From CAZSHG01 sp964459995 (GTDB taxonomy: Bacteria; UBP14; UBA6098), in contig CAYWOR010000002.1 of assembly GCA_964459995.1 (NCBI GenBank), positions 1 to 64,000 of the forward strand: 64,000 nucleotides of DNA, read 5' to 3'. The notes under the pieces are model-generated. The model was not told where the DNA came from. It made no database searches and saw nothing but the letters and a program-made list of their open reading frames with translations. Both the position numbers and the translations under genes were made by a program. Shown here piece after piece: positions 25,767-34,600 of the stretch (position 1 is its first letter; every line of letters starts with the position of its first letter).

Positions 25767-26687
25767 CTATTTCATTTTGCTCTTGGGATGCGCCTTGCGA
25801 TAGGCCTCCTTAAGATGCTCGATCGAAGTGTGAGTGTAAATCTGCGTTGTCGATAGCGATTCGTGCCCCAGAAGCTCCTTCACAGCTACCAAATCAGCTC
25901 CCTGTTCGAGAAGATGCGTCGCAAAAGTGTGGCGGAGAACATGCGGAGACGCCTTGCCATCTGTAACTTGCGAAAGATACTTGTTCACAATACAATATAT
26001 ATCGCTTCTGGCGAGTGGTTTACCCTTTTCGCTAAGCCAAAATTCCGCCGGAGAACTTTCCCCCGCAAGAGAAGGCCTTGTTATGCAATACTCGTCGATA
26101 GCTTTCAGCGCCGGCTCTCCGAGAATTACTACCCTCTCTTTATTTCCCTTGCCGAGCACTCTTATCTCTTTCGTAGCTCTGTTTAACTTCGATAAACGAA
26201 AATCGAGAAGCTCCGAAACACGCATACCGGTGGCGTAAAAAAGCTCCAGAATAGCCCTGTCGCGTATTCCAAGCCCAGTCGATAAATCGGGCATTTCGAG
26301 TGCGTTTTCGGCCTGAACGAAATCCAAAAAGGAGGGCAATTTCTTTTCGACCTTTGGTAAAACGAGCGCGCGCGCATAATTTGCGCTCACGACGCCCCTA
26401 TTGTGAAGGAATTTAAAAAGACTTCTGACCGAACTTATCTTTCTGTGGATGCTTTTCGCAGAGTATCCGCCTTTGCGAAGCCCCGCCAGAAATCCTCTGA
26501 AATCGATAATCTCGATCTTTGAGAGGTCCTCGGATCCCTCGTGGAATTGTTCGCGAATGTATTCGGAAAATTGCGCAAGATCGACCCGATAAGAATCGAC
26601 AGTATTTGATGAATATTGTTTGTCTTTGGCCAGATAAAGCAGAAATTCTGCAATGAAGCCATCCAGAGGGGTTTCGGCTACGTCCAT
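25767..26687 (-). CDS. xerC: Tyrosine site-specific recombinase XerC/XerD family
   Basis: 306 residues, usual length. N-terminal SAM-like core-binding domain (FLLYLAKDKQYSSNTVDSYRVDLAQF). The catalytic domain has Arg in GMRVSELLDF, Lys in LGKGNKERVV, HVLRHTFATHLLEQGAD (His-x-x-Arg), GHESLSTTQIYTH (His and the Tyr nucleophile). It resolves chromosome dimers at dif. The position between topA and hslV is a conserved order in many bacteria, which favours XerC over XerD. It begins 7 bases after topA ends. Confidence 0.92.
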   Translation of the reverse strand: MDVAETPLDGFIAEFLLYLAKDKQYSSNTVDSYRVDLAQFSEYIREQFHEGSEDLSKIEIIDFRGFLAGLRKGGYSAKSIHRKISSVRSLFKFLHNRGVVSANYARALVLPKVEKKLPSFLDFVQAENALEMPDLSTGLGIRDRAILELFYATGMRVSELLDFRLSKLNRATKEIRVLGKGNKERVVILGEPALKAIDEYCITRPSLAGESSPAEFWLSEKGKPLARSDIYCIVNKYLSQVTDGKASPHVLRHTFATHLLEQGADLVAVKELLGHESLSTTQIYTHTSIEHLKEAYRKAHPKSKMK

Positions 26688-26694
26688 AGGAGGC

Positions 26695-28905
26695 CTAAAC
26701 CTCCACGGCTTCTCTATACTTGCATGCGACGCAAACCTTGCTGGTTCCGTTTTTGCGAACTCTCATGAACATAGTCTCACAGCCGCATGTCGGGCAAGGC
26801 CCCTCTATCGGCGGATCCCAGCTCGCAAAATCGCAGTCGGGATAGTTAGAACAACCGTAAAAGACCTTCCCGCGGCGGGTGTATCTTTCCTGCACATGGC
26901 CGTTGCAGTTCTCGTTCGGGCATTTGAATCCCATGTCGTATGGCTCGGTGTATTTGCAGTCGGGATATCCGCTACAGGCGATGAATCTTCTGCCTCTACG
27001 GTCGTGTTTCACGATAAGCGCTTTGCCGCAATTCGGGCATTTTTTGTCGATCGTCTCCTGTTCCACCGGTTTTCCCGCATCGTCGATGGGCTTTGTATTC
27101 TTGCATTCTGGGAAATTTGTGCAAGCCAGAAAGCGGCCGTGTCTTCCCCACTTGATTATCATCGGCGAGCCGCATTTTTCGCAAATATGCTCGGTCTTTT
27201 CCTCGAGATCGCGTTTAAGCTTTGCGCGATTGGAATTCGCCTTCTCCAAAAGAGGCTCGAAACCTTTATAAAAATCCGAAACCACTGCAATCCAGTTTAA
27301 CTCGCCCTCTTCGACCCTGTCGAGTTTCTCTTCCATATCGGCTGTGAAACCAACCTCGAACAACCCCGGGAAAAGCTTTATAAGAAGCAGATAGACCTCT
27401 TTGCCAAGCGATGTCGGCAGAAGGCTTTTCTTCTCCTTTGCGATATATTTGCGCGTAAGAAGCGTTTTAATTATCTGTGCGTAGGTCGATGGCCTTCCGA
27501 CGCCGTTATCCTCCATCTCTTTGACCAATGTGCCCTCGGTAAATCGTGGCGGAGGTTTTGTGAAATGTTGCGACGGCGTGATTTCAAGTAGCCGGCATTT
27601 ATCCTTCTTGTTGAGCTTCGGAAGTTTGACAGATTCCTCTTCGTCGCCGTTTTTATCCGTATAAACCTTCTGGAAACCTTCAAAAACCAAGGCGCGCTCG
27701 GTTGCGGCAAGTTCGTAATCTCCAGCTACAATCGTTACTTTTGTTTGGTCGTAAAGCGCGGAAGACATCATGCATGCTACAAAACGTTGCCAAATAAGCT
27801 CATATAGCTTGAATTGCTCCTTCGTAAGGTAATCTTTAATCGATTCGGGGGTGTGGAAAACGTCTGTTGGACGAATTGCTTCGTGGGCATCTTGACTGGC
27901 CTTTCCGGCCTTATAGTTGCGGATTTGGAGGAATTCCGAACCGTATTCTTTAGTGATAAAGGCCGCGACAGCGCTTTTCGCCTCGTCGGAAATTCGCACC
28001 GAATCGGTTCTCATATAGGTAATCAAACCACTGGGGCCTTCCTTGCCAAGTTCGATGCCCTCATAAAGTTCCTGCGCAATCCGCATCGTTCTGCTGGCTG
28101 AGAAACCCAATGTGCGTGCCGCGACAAGCTGAAGTGAGCTTGTAATGTATGGCGGATAGGGGTTTTTGCTGATTCGTTTTGTCTCGATCGACTCGACATT
28201 GTATTCGCAGTTTTTCAGCGCGGCCTCGTGTTTTTTTGCACTCTCTTCGTCGGCAATTTCGAGATTAGCGCTCTGATATTTGACTGCTCTGGCAGTGAAA
28301 ACCGCTTGTTCATGCTCCAAATCGGCGTGTATATGCCAATATTCCACAGGCACAAAAACGTCTATTTCCGCCTCGCGCTCGCAGATGAGCCGTAAGGCCA
28401 CGCTCTGCACCCTTCCTGCGGAAAGCCCCTTATAGAGAGTCTTCCAAAGTAACGGCGAGACTTTGTATCCCACGAGCCTGTCGAGCACACGCCTTGCCTG
28501 TTGGGCATCTACCTTGCGCAAATCTATCTTGTCAGGGTGTTTGATGCCTTCGAGCACCGCTGTTTTGGTGATTTCGTTGAAACGAACCCTTCCAACTTTT
28601 TTATCACTGCCGATTAACTGGGAAATATGCCATGCAATCGCCTCGCCCTCTCTATCGGGGTCTGAGGCGAGGAAAATCTCTGAGCTTTCTTTGGCGGCCT
28701 TTTTCAGGCTGGTGATTAATTTGCCCTTGCCCCGAATCGGCTCGTATTGCGGAACAAATCCCCCCTCGATATCGACAGCAAGCCTGTCCGGCGGAAGGTC
28801 CATTATATGCCCTCCGCTGGCGATGACGTCGAAATCCGCACCGAGGAATTTTTTAAGGGTTTTCGATTTCGTTGGAGACTCGACTATGACGATCTTTTTC
28901 GGCAT
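26695..28905 (-). CDS. topA: DNA topoisomerase I (type IA)
   Basis: 736 residues. N-terminal TOPRIM (IVIVESPTKSKTLKKFL; FLASDPDREGEAIAWHI with the metal-binding DxD), catalytic Tyr near residue 298 in GLITYMRTDSVRI, and a C-terminal tail with four Cys4 zinc ribbons from about residue 575 (CEKCGSPM ... CTNFPEC; CPNCGKAL ... CSGYPDC; CPNENCNGH ... CSNYPDC; CPTCGCE ... CVAC). It relaxes negative supercoils. Followed closely by xerC. Confidence 0.97.
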   Translation of the reverse strand: MPKKIVIVESPTKSKTLKKFLGADFDVIASGGHIMDLPPDRLAVDIEGGFVPQYEPIRGKGKLITSLKKAAKESSEIFLASDPDREGEAIAWHISQLIGSDKKVGRVRFNEITKTAVLEGIKHPDKIDLRKVDAQQARRVLDRLVGYKVSPLLWKTLYKGLSAGRVQSVALRLICEREAEIDVFVPVEYWHIHADLEHEQAVFTARAVKYQSANLEIADEESAKKHEAALKNCEYNVESIETKRISKNPYPPYITSSLQLVAARTLGFSASRTMRIAQELYEGIELGKEGPSGLITYMRTDSVRISDEAKSAVAAFITKEYGSEFLQIRNYKAGKASQDAHEAIRPTDVFHTPESIKDYLTKEQFKLYELIWQRFVACMMSSALYDQTKVTIVAGDYELAATERALVFEGFQKVYTDKNGDEEESVKLPKLNKKDKCRLLEITPSQHFTKPPPRFTEGTLVKEMEDNGVGRPSTYAQIIKTLLTRKYIAKEKKSLLPTSLGKEVYLLLIKLFPGLFEVGFTADMEEKLDRVEEGELNWIAVVSDFYKGFEPLLEKANSNRAKLKRDLEEKTEHICEKCGSPMIIKWGRHGRFLACTNFPECKNTKPIDDAGKPVEQETIDKKCPNCGKALIVKHDRRGRRFIACSGYPDCKYTEPYDMGFKCPNENCNGHVQERYTRRGKVFYGCSNYPDCDFASWDPPIEGPCPTCGCETMFMRVRKNGTSKVCVACKYREAVEV

Positions 28906-28953
28906 CTCGTAAATCCGTTCTGTTAGCAGATAACTCTTTGCATACCAAGTGGT

Positions 28954-29223
28954 TTAAAGCGTCTTTTTCATTCCGCGCTTGAATTGTTCGGACTTATCTT
29001 CTTGCTTCTTCTTGCGGAACTCAAAGTTGAGTCTGCCGCCAAGAATCTCTTTCATGGCGACGGTTGTCGGCTTTTCTTTTTCGATAAGCCGCGTTTCATG
29101 TTTTTTTTCTAAGGCAATACGCATATCGTTGATCTGGCGCGCTCTACGAGCAACTAAGAGCACCATTTCATACTTCGATAGCCCCTCGATTTTGACATCA
29201 TAAAGGAACTTGTTGTCAATCAT
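28954..29223 (-). CDS. rpoZ: RNA polymerase omega subunit
   Basis: 89 residues. LSKYEMVLLVARRARQIND is the conserved core helix of omega, followed by KPTTVAMKEIL and a lysine-rich tail. It helps assemble the beta-prime subunit. It sits downstream of gmk, the classic gmk-rpoZ order. The gap to topA (48 bases) shows no terminator. Confidence 0.9.
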   Translation of the reverse strand: MIDNKFLYDVKIEGLSKYEMVLLVARRARQINDMRIALEKKHETRLIEKEKPTTVAMKEILGGRLNFEFRKKKQEDKSEQFKRGMKKTL

Positions 29224-29244
29224 CTTACCCCTTTATTTTGGCGG

Positions 29245-29856
29245 TTAACGCCATATTTCGCCTTTAAATCTCTTTACTGCAAGACGTTCTGAACGGGCAA
29301 TCGCAAAAACATCCTCGATTGCTTCCTCGAGAACATCGTTAATTACTAAATAATCGTAGTTGTTGAACCTCGAAATCTCTTCTGCGGCGTTCTTCAGCCG
29401 AAGCTGAATATCTTCCTCGCTGTTCGTTCCTCGCCCTCGAAGGCGTCTCTCGGTCTCCCCAGCGGAGGGTGCGGCTATAAAAACCAGCACCGAATCCTTC
29501 GGATAAGCCGCCTTCAGCTGTGCCGCGCCCTGAACATCGATCTCGAAGATCATTATCTTACCATTTTCAAGCGCATCTTCGACGAATTTTTTCTGCGTGC
29601 CGTATTTATTGCCGTGGACAACAGCCCATTCGGCAAGTGCGCCATTTCGAACCATTTCATCGAAGACGTTTTCATCGATGAATCTGTAATGAACGCCGTC
29701 GATTTCGCCCGCTCTCGGCGGACGTGTGGTCAGGGAAACCGAGAATGCAAAAGGATCGCCCTTCGCGAGCAAAGCATTGTATATTGTGCTTTTGCCGCCG
29801 CCCGAGGTGCTGGAAATCACCAGCAGAAGCCCTTTTCTTTCACCCCTATTCCACAT
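29245..29856 (-). CDS. gmk: Guanylate kinase with variant P-loop
   Basis: 203 residues. LVISSTSGGGKSTIYNALL is the P-loop region; the usual GPSGVGKS reads STSGGGKS, so the first Gly is Ser. Downstream motifs are normal: SLTTRPPRAGEIDGVHYRFI (GMP binding, here with TTRPPR), EWAVVHGNKYGT, IFEIDVQGAAQLK, FIAAPS and RLRGRGTNSEEDIQLRL. It converts GMP to GDP. The start overlaps the yicC stop. An additional N-terminal stretch (MWNRGERKG) precedes the P-loop. Confidence 0.93.
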   Translation of the reverse strand: MWNRGERKGLLLVISSTSGGGKSTIYNALLAKGDPFAFSVSLTTRPPRAGEIDGVHYRFIDENVFDEMVRNGALAEWAVVHGNKYGTQKKFVEDALENGKIMIFEIDVQGAAQLKAAYPKDSVLVFIAAPSAGETERRLRGRGTNSEEDIQLRLKNAAEEISRFNNYDYLVINDVLEEAIEDVFAIARSERLAVKRFKGEIWR

Positions 29857-30721
29857 TACTGACTTGTTCTCTGATTCGCTCCAATTGCTCTTTTATGGCA
29901 ATCACAAGCCGCGAAGTCTCTGCGGTGTCGCCCTTTGCGCCGATTGTGTCGGTTTCGCGATTGCATTCCTGAAGGATAAACCTCAGCTTGCTTCCCACCG
30001 CCTCTTGCGCGTCCATAGCGTCGCGGAACTGCTGAACGTGGCTTTTTAGCCGCGTTACTTCCTCAGTCGGGTCGGATTTCTGCGCGAGAAAGGCGGCCTC
30101 CTGAAGGATTCTGTCCTCATCAACCGGCGCAGTGCCTTCGAGCAAAGTTTTAATTCGCTCACGGAGCCTGCAAAGATAATATTCACGGCTCATGTCCTTA
30201 TTCTTCGCGATTTCATCGACGAACTCGACGACCAAGTCCAAGCGTTTGCGGATATCCTCGCCTATTGCCTCACCCTCGCGGACACGCATATCGAGAAGGC
30301 CGTCCATGGCTTTTCTGACTGCGTTTTCGAGAAGTTCCTTCGCTTTCTCGACGAAATCCTCGCGCGGTGAAGAGATAAGAACATCCGGAAGGACCACTAT
30401 ATCCGAAGCGCTAATCTTGCCCGAAAAAAATTCAAGCAAACTAAGGGTCTTCATATAATTCTCAAGAAGCGGCTTGTCGAAAGAAACATTGTAAACATCG
30501 GTCTTTGTTGCATAGTTCATCGAGATGTTTAGCGACACTTTGCCGCGCGAGATGGACTCATTAACAATCTCGACAGCTCGGTGCTCGAATGTTCCGAGAA
30601 TCTCCGGTATTCTGACACCGACTTCGAGGAACCTGCTGTTGACGCTTTTCACCGTTGCGGAGACCTTAATCCCGCCCGATTCCGAGACGCCCTCGCCAAA
30701 CCCTGTCATGCTTCTGATCAT
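29846..30721 (-). CDS. yicC: YicC/YloC-family protein (endoribonuclease-like)
   Basis: 291 residues, usual length. IRSMTGFGEG at the N-terminus is the family signature; RGKVSLNISM, EGEAIGEDIRKRLD and the C-terminal LRFILQECNRETDTIGAKG ... IKEQLERIREQVSNVE are also typical. YicC proteins have been linked to RNA cleavage and stationary-phase survival. It is the first gene of yicC-gmk-rpoZ(-topA-xerC), preceded by a near-consensus promoter and a striking palindrome. Confidence 0.93.
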   Translation of the reverse strand: MIRSMTGFGEGVSESGGIKVSATVKSVNSRFLEVGVRIPEILGTFEHRAVEIVNESISRGKVSLNISMNYATKTDVYNVSFDKPLLENYMKTLSLLEFFSGKISASDIVVLPDVLISSPREDFVEKAKELLENAVRKAMDGLLDMRVREGEAIGEDIRKRLDLVVEFVDEIAKNKDMSREYYLCRLRERIKTLLEGTAPVDEDRILQEAAFLAQKSDPTEEVTRLKSHVQQFRDAMDAQEAVGSKLRFILQECNRETDTIGAKGDTAETSRLVIAIKEQLERIREQVSNVE

Positions 30722-30748
30722 AATTGCCTCGCGAAAACTAAAGTATGT

Positions 30749-30777
30749 ATAATATAGAATTAGATGCGCAGTGTCAA
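30749..30777 (-). promoter_or_regulatory. Near-consensus promoter of yicC-gmk-rpoZ
   Basis: On the minus strand, TTGACA (30772-30777), a 17-base spacer, TATTAT (30749-30754). Transcription would begin near 30742, about 20 bases before the yicC start. Confidence 0.75.
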
Positions 30778-30793
30778 ATGCAATTTTATCTCA

Positions 30794-30815
30794 ACATACC
30801 GACCGGTAGGTATGT
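30794..30815. promoter_or_regulatory. 22-bp operator-like palindrome ACATACC..GGTATGT
   Basis: ACATACC-gaccggta-GGTATGT. Arms are perfect over 7 bases, and the centre (ACCGGT) is also symmetrical. The form is typical of TetR-family operators. It lies 17 bases upstream of the -35 element of the yicC promoter, a position for activation or for control of the adjacent region. The cognate regulator is not known; two TetR genes are in the window (10237 and 38945). Confidence 0.55.
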
Positions 30816-30849
30816 GCTTTATTGTTGGCATTGCTGACATTTCAATGTT

Positions 30850-31611
30850 TCAGCTTTCGGTTTTCGGCCAGAAACAGGGAAAAGGCCGACCGGGTATTTC
30901 GACAGGAATTTCGCCGATGAACCGAAAATCGCTTCCTGCTTCAAAGGCGAAAGCGACAATGCGGACACCTTCTTTTAATGCTTGCACGAGAGCTTCTGCA
31001 AAATCAGCGTCTCGCTCGGCGAAAGGTGCAAAGCAAAGGGCATCTGCGCGTGTTACTACGAAAACAACATAAGCGCCGATGCCCAATTTTGCGAGGTCTG
31101 CCAGCTCGCGTATATGCCTTGTGCCGCGAATGGTGCGGGCGTCGGGGAAGCGTGAGGTGCCCTCAGAATCGACCAAATTCACAGATTTTGTCTCGATTAA
31201 AACCTCTCCCGCAGGTGTTTCGACAGCCAAATCGAAGCGTCCGCCGACGGAGGGCGGTTCAAAATGGATTTCACCAGATGGGATGATTTCGGGAATCTTT
31301 CCTGTCGATATGGCCCATGCGAGGAGCTTTGGCGGCAACCTACTGTCAAGACTCGCCCAGATAGGCTCTGAGGTTGGGTAGGCGTCGGTTTCTATCGCTA
31401 TGATGTCGTGGAGAGTCTTTCCGCTTGCTCTTCTCTTTTCGAGCAAAACCTTTCGACCCGCAATCAGAAGCTCTTCGAGGCGGCCTGTATTCGGCAGGTA
31501 AGCTTGAATAGACTCTCCTTCAGATTCGATATCGCAGACAAACCTGTTTTGTCGAAACATAAATCTACCATATACAGGTTCATTGACAACCCGATATTTA
31601 TCATTTTTCAT
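30850..31611 (-). CDS. sfsA: SfsA family protein
   Basis: 253 residues. YGRFMFRQNRFVCDIESEGESIQAYLPNTGRLEELLIAGRKVLL at the N-terminus (OB-like part), YPTSEPIWASLDSRLPPKLL, FDLAVETPAGEVLIETKSVNLV (nuclease-like fold with the E-x-K motif) and TRADALCFAPFAERDADFAEAL match SfsA, annotated as a sugar-fermentation-stimulation/DNA-binding protein. The nuclease-type residues are present. It is followed by the palindrome and promoter of yicC and lies downstream of the hybrid kinase gene. Confidence 0.93.
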   Translation of the reverse strand: MKNDKYRVVNEPVYGRFMFRQNRFVCDIESEGESIQAYLPNTGRLEELLIAGRKVLLEKRRASGKTLHDIIAIETDAYPTSEPIWASLDSRLPPKLLAWAISTGKIPEIIPSGEIHFEPPSVGGRFDLAVETPAGEVLIETKSVNLVDSEGTSRFPDARTIRGTRHIRELADLAKLGIGAYVVFVVTRADALCFAPFAERDADFAEALVQALKEGVRIVAFAFEAGSDFRFIGEIPVEIPGRPFPCFWPKTES

Positions 31612-31655
31612 TATAGATCGATATTTTCTATTTTTTTGTAGGCCGATTAATATCG

Positions 31656-34600
31656 CTATTCCTCACCCAGAAGAGATTCCAAGACCGAAATTATCTCGCT
31701 CATTTTATACGGCTTCGTTAGAACTCCCGAAAAACCGTAATCGCGGTATCTCGCCATAATCGGGTCGGTTGAATAGCCACTGGAGACAATAACCGTGGCA
31801 TCTTTATCGATTCGCTTCAGCTCGCCGATTGCAAGAACCCCGCCCATTCCGCCTCGGACGGTGAGATCCATCACAACGAGGTCGAAGGGCCGACCGGCTT
31901 CCTTTTCCGCACGGAACACCTCTATTAATTTACTGCCATCATCGACTAAGATTACATCTAATCCAAGATGTGTCAACATGGCCTTTGCGGCTTTTCTCAC
32001 GATGCTTTCATCATCCATAAGAATCACGCGGCCATGGAAACGTCCTGATTTAGCTTCCTGAAGCTCTTCTGACGTCGCCAGCTTCGCCGATGCAGGTAGA
32101 TAGACTTGGAATTCAGTTCCTTTGCCCGGTTCTGATACTGCCGTGATATAGCCGTCGTGATTTTTTACTATCGAGTAGCAAACTGCAAGACCAAGCCCTG
32201 TGCCATCCTTTTTCGTTGTGAAATATGGGTCGAAAATTTTATCGATATCCCTTTTGGGGATTCCTTTGCCGGTATCTTTAACAGATATTATGATATAATC
32301 TCCTTCAGGAAGCGGCAAGTATAGATTGTCATCTATCTTTATGTTCTTAGCCGAGATATGTATTTCACCACCCATATCCATAGCTTGATCAGCATTGATT
32401 ATCAGATTATGAAGAACCTGACTTATCTGGCCTTCGTCAACCTCGATATTAAAGAGCTTTTCGTCGATATCGAGAGAGCAGACGGAGTTAGATCCCCGAA
32501 GTGCGAACCCGCAGGATTCGTCAAGAATCTTTTTGATAGAACAAACATTCCGGACAGGAGCTCCGCCCCGCGAGAATGTCAGAAGTTGTTGTGTAAGGTT
32601 CCGTGCTTGCAACGAAGCCTTTTCGGCGTCGAGAAGGATGTCGAATTGATCGCTGTCAACGCTTGTCCGCTCGCGTGCGACAGAGATGTTGCCGATAATC
32701 GCGGTTAAGATATTATTAAAATCATGTGCTATACCGCCAGCAAGCAAACCTACCGATTCGAGTTTTTGCGCACGGGTAAGTTCTTCCTCGAGTTCTTTTG
32801 CACGCGTTACATCGCGGAAAACCAGCACCACACCAATGATTTTGCTCTCCCTATCGCGGATTGGCGCGCCGCTGTCGGCGATAATACGTTCTGTGCCGTC
32901 GCGTGAGATGAGTTTTGTGTGATTTGCCAGCTCTACAATCTCGCCGGTATTAAGTGCCTTGTCCACGGGGTTTTCGCGCTTTTCGCCGGTCATTTCGTTC
33001 ACAATATCGAAAATTTCCTCGATATGCTTTCCGACAGCCTCTGATTGTTTCCAGCCGGTAAGTTCTTCGGCGACCTTGTTCAACATAACAACACGACCTT
33101 CGGTGTCCGTGGTTATGACACCGTCGCCAATGGAGCGTAAAGTAACCGCAAGCCTTTCCTTTTCTGCGGCAAGCTCCATTTCGGCATTTTTGCGGTCGGT
33201 GATGTCGATAGCCATCTCGAAACGGACATTTCGGTCATCAGGCCATTTGATTATGCGGTCGAAGAGCAGATAGTGCCTATCGAGATTCGTGTTGAAGAAT
33301 TCCCATTGATATACCTCGCCTGGGTTTTTCATGATAATATCATTCGTGCAAAATGAGCAAGGCTTATCGAACCCCTGAAATTCTTTATAGCACTTTTTGC
33401 CGATTGGATTATCCGAGAGCATTTCTCTCAAACAGCGATTGACAAAGAGAACTTCATAGGTCTCGGGATCACAAACATAGACCGCCTCACCGATGCCGTC
33501 GAAAATTGAAAGAAGCTGTTTTCGCTCTTCACGAAGTCTCTCTTCAGCGGCTTTTCGGTCTGTGATATCCTCGATAATGCCCTGCACTGCGATAACTTCG
33601 CCGTTTGGGCCGTGAACGGGATCGAGATAGAGCGTGCAAATGGCCGATTTACCCCATTTCGACGTGTATGAAACTTCGCTTCGAAGGAGTTCATTTTTTT
33701 CGATAGCTTGTCGAATTTTCGGTGAAATTCCGGCTTCGACAAGTGGCGGAAATTCGAGAATGTTTATCTGCATTGTGGCTTCTTGCGAGGGCGATCCGAG
33801 AATATCGACGAGAGCTTGATTCACAATCTGCAAATTTCCGGCAATGTCAGAAAGGAAAATGCCCAGCGGCGCCCGCCCGATGAGCATACGATTGCGTTCC
33901 TCGCTTTGACGAAGCTCTCGCTCCATTTCTTTTCGTTCGGTAATATCGCGGATAAGCGCGAGGATATAGTTTTCGTCGTCGATGACGGTTTTATTCAGGC
34001 TGATTTCTGCGACAAAAGTGGTGCCGTCTCCGCGAGTGTGCGTCCATTCAAAGTATTGTGGCCCCTTATTTATTGCGTTGTCCATCCAGACGATGCTTTT
34101 TTCGTAGGAGTCTAAATCGTTAGGTTGGAACTCCGGGGATAGCTGGTGCGGCCATTTGCCGACGATTTCTTCGCGGCTGAGCCTGTATTGCTCTTCGGCT
34201 TTCTCGTTGCAATCGATTATATGATAATCCTTTATGAGGAATATGCCGTCATTTGCGGTTTGGAATAGTGTGCGATATCTCTCTTCGCTGGCTTTCAGAG
34301 CTTTTTCGGCGAGCTTTTTCTCTCGAACATCGCGAAAAACGAGAACCACGCCGATTATTTCGCCGTCGCGGTTGCGTATGGGTGCGCCACTGTCCTCGAT
34401 AGGGATCAGTTCGCCGCCGGTTGTAATCAAAGCTGTGTGATTCGCGAGACCTATTACCGCACCGGATTGGAGCACTTTCTCGACAGGATTGTCGCAGGGC
34501 TTTCCTGTTTTTTCGTTTACGATTCGGAAAATCTCTGCAAGCGGCCTTCCGAGGGCGTTATCGAGGCACCAGCCGGTAAGTTCTTCGGCGAGTGTGTTCA

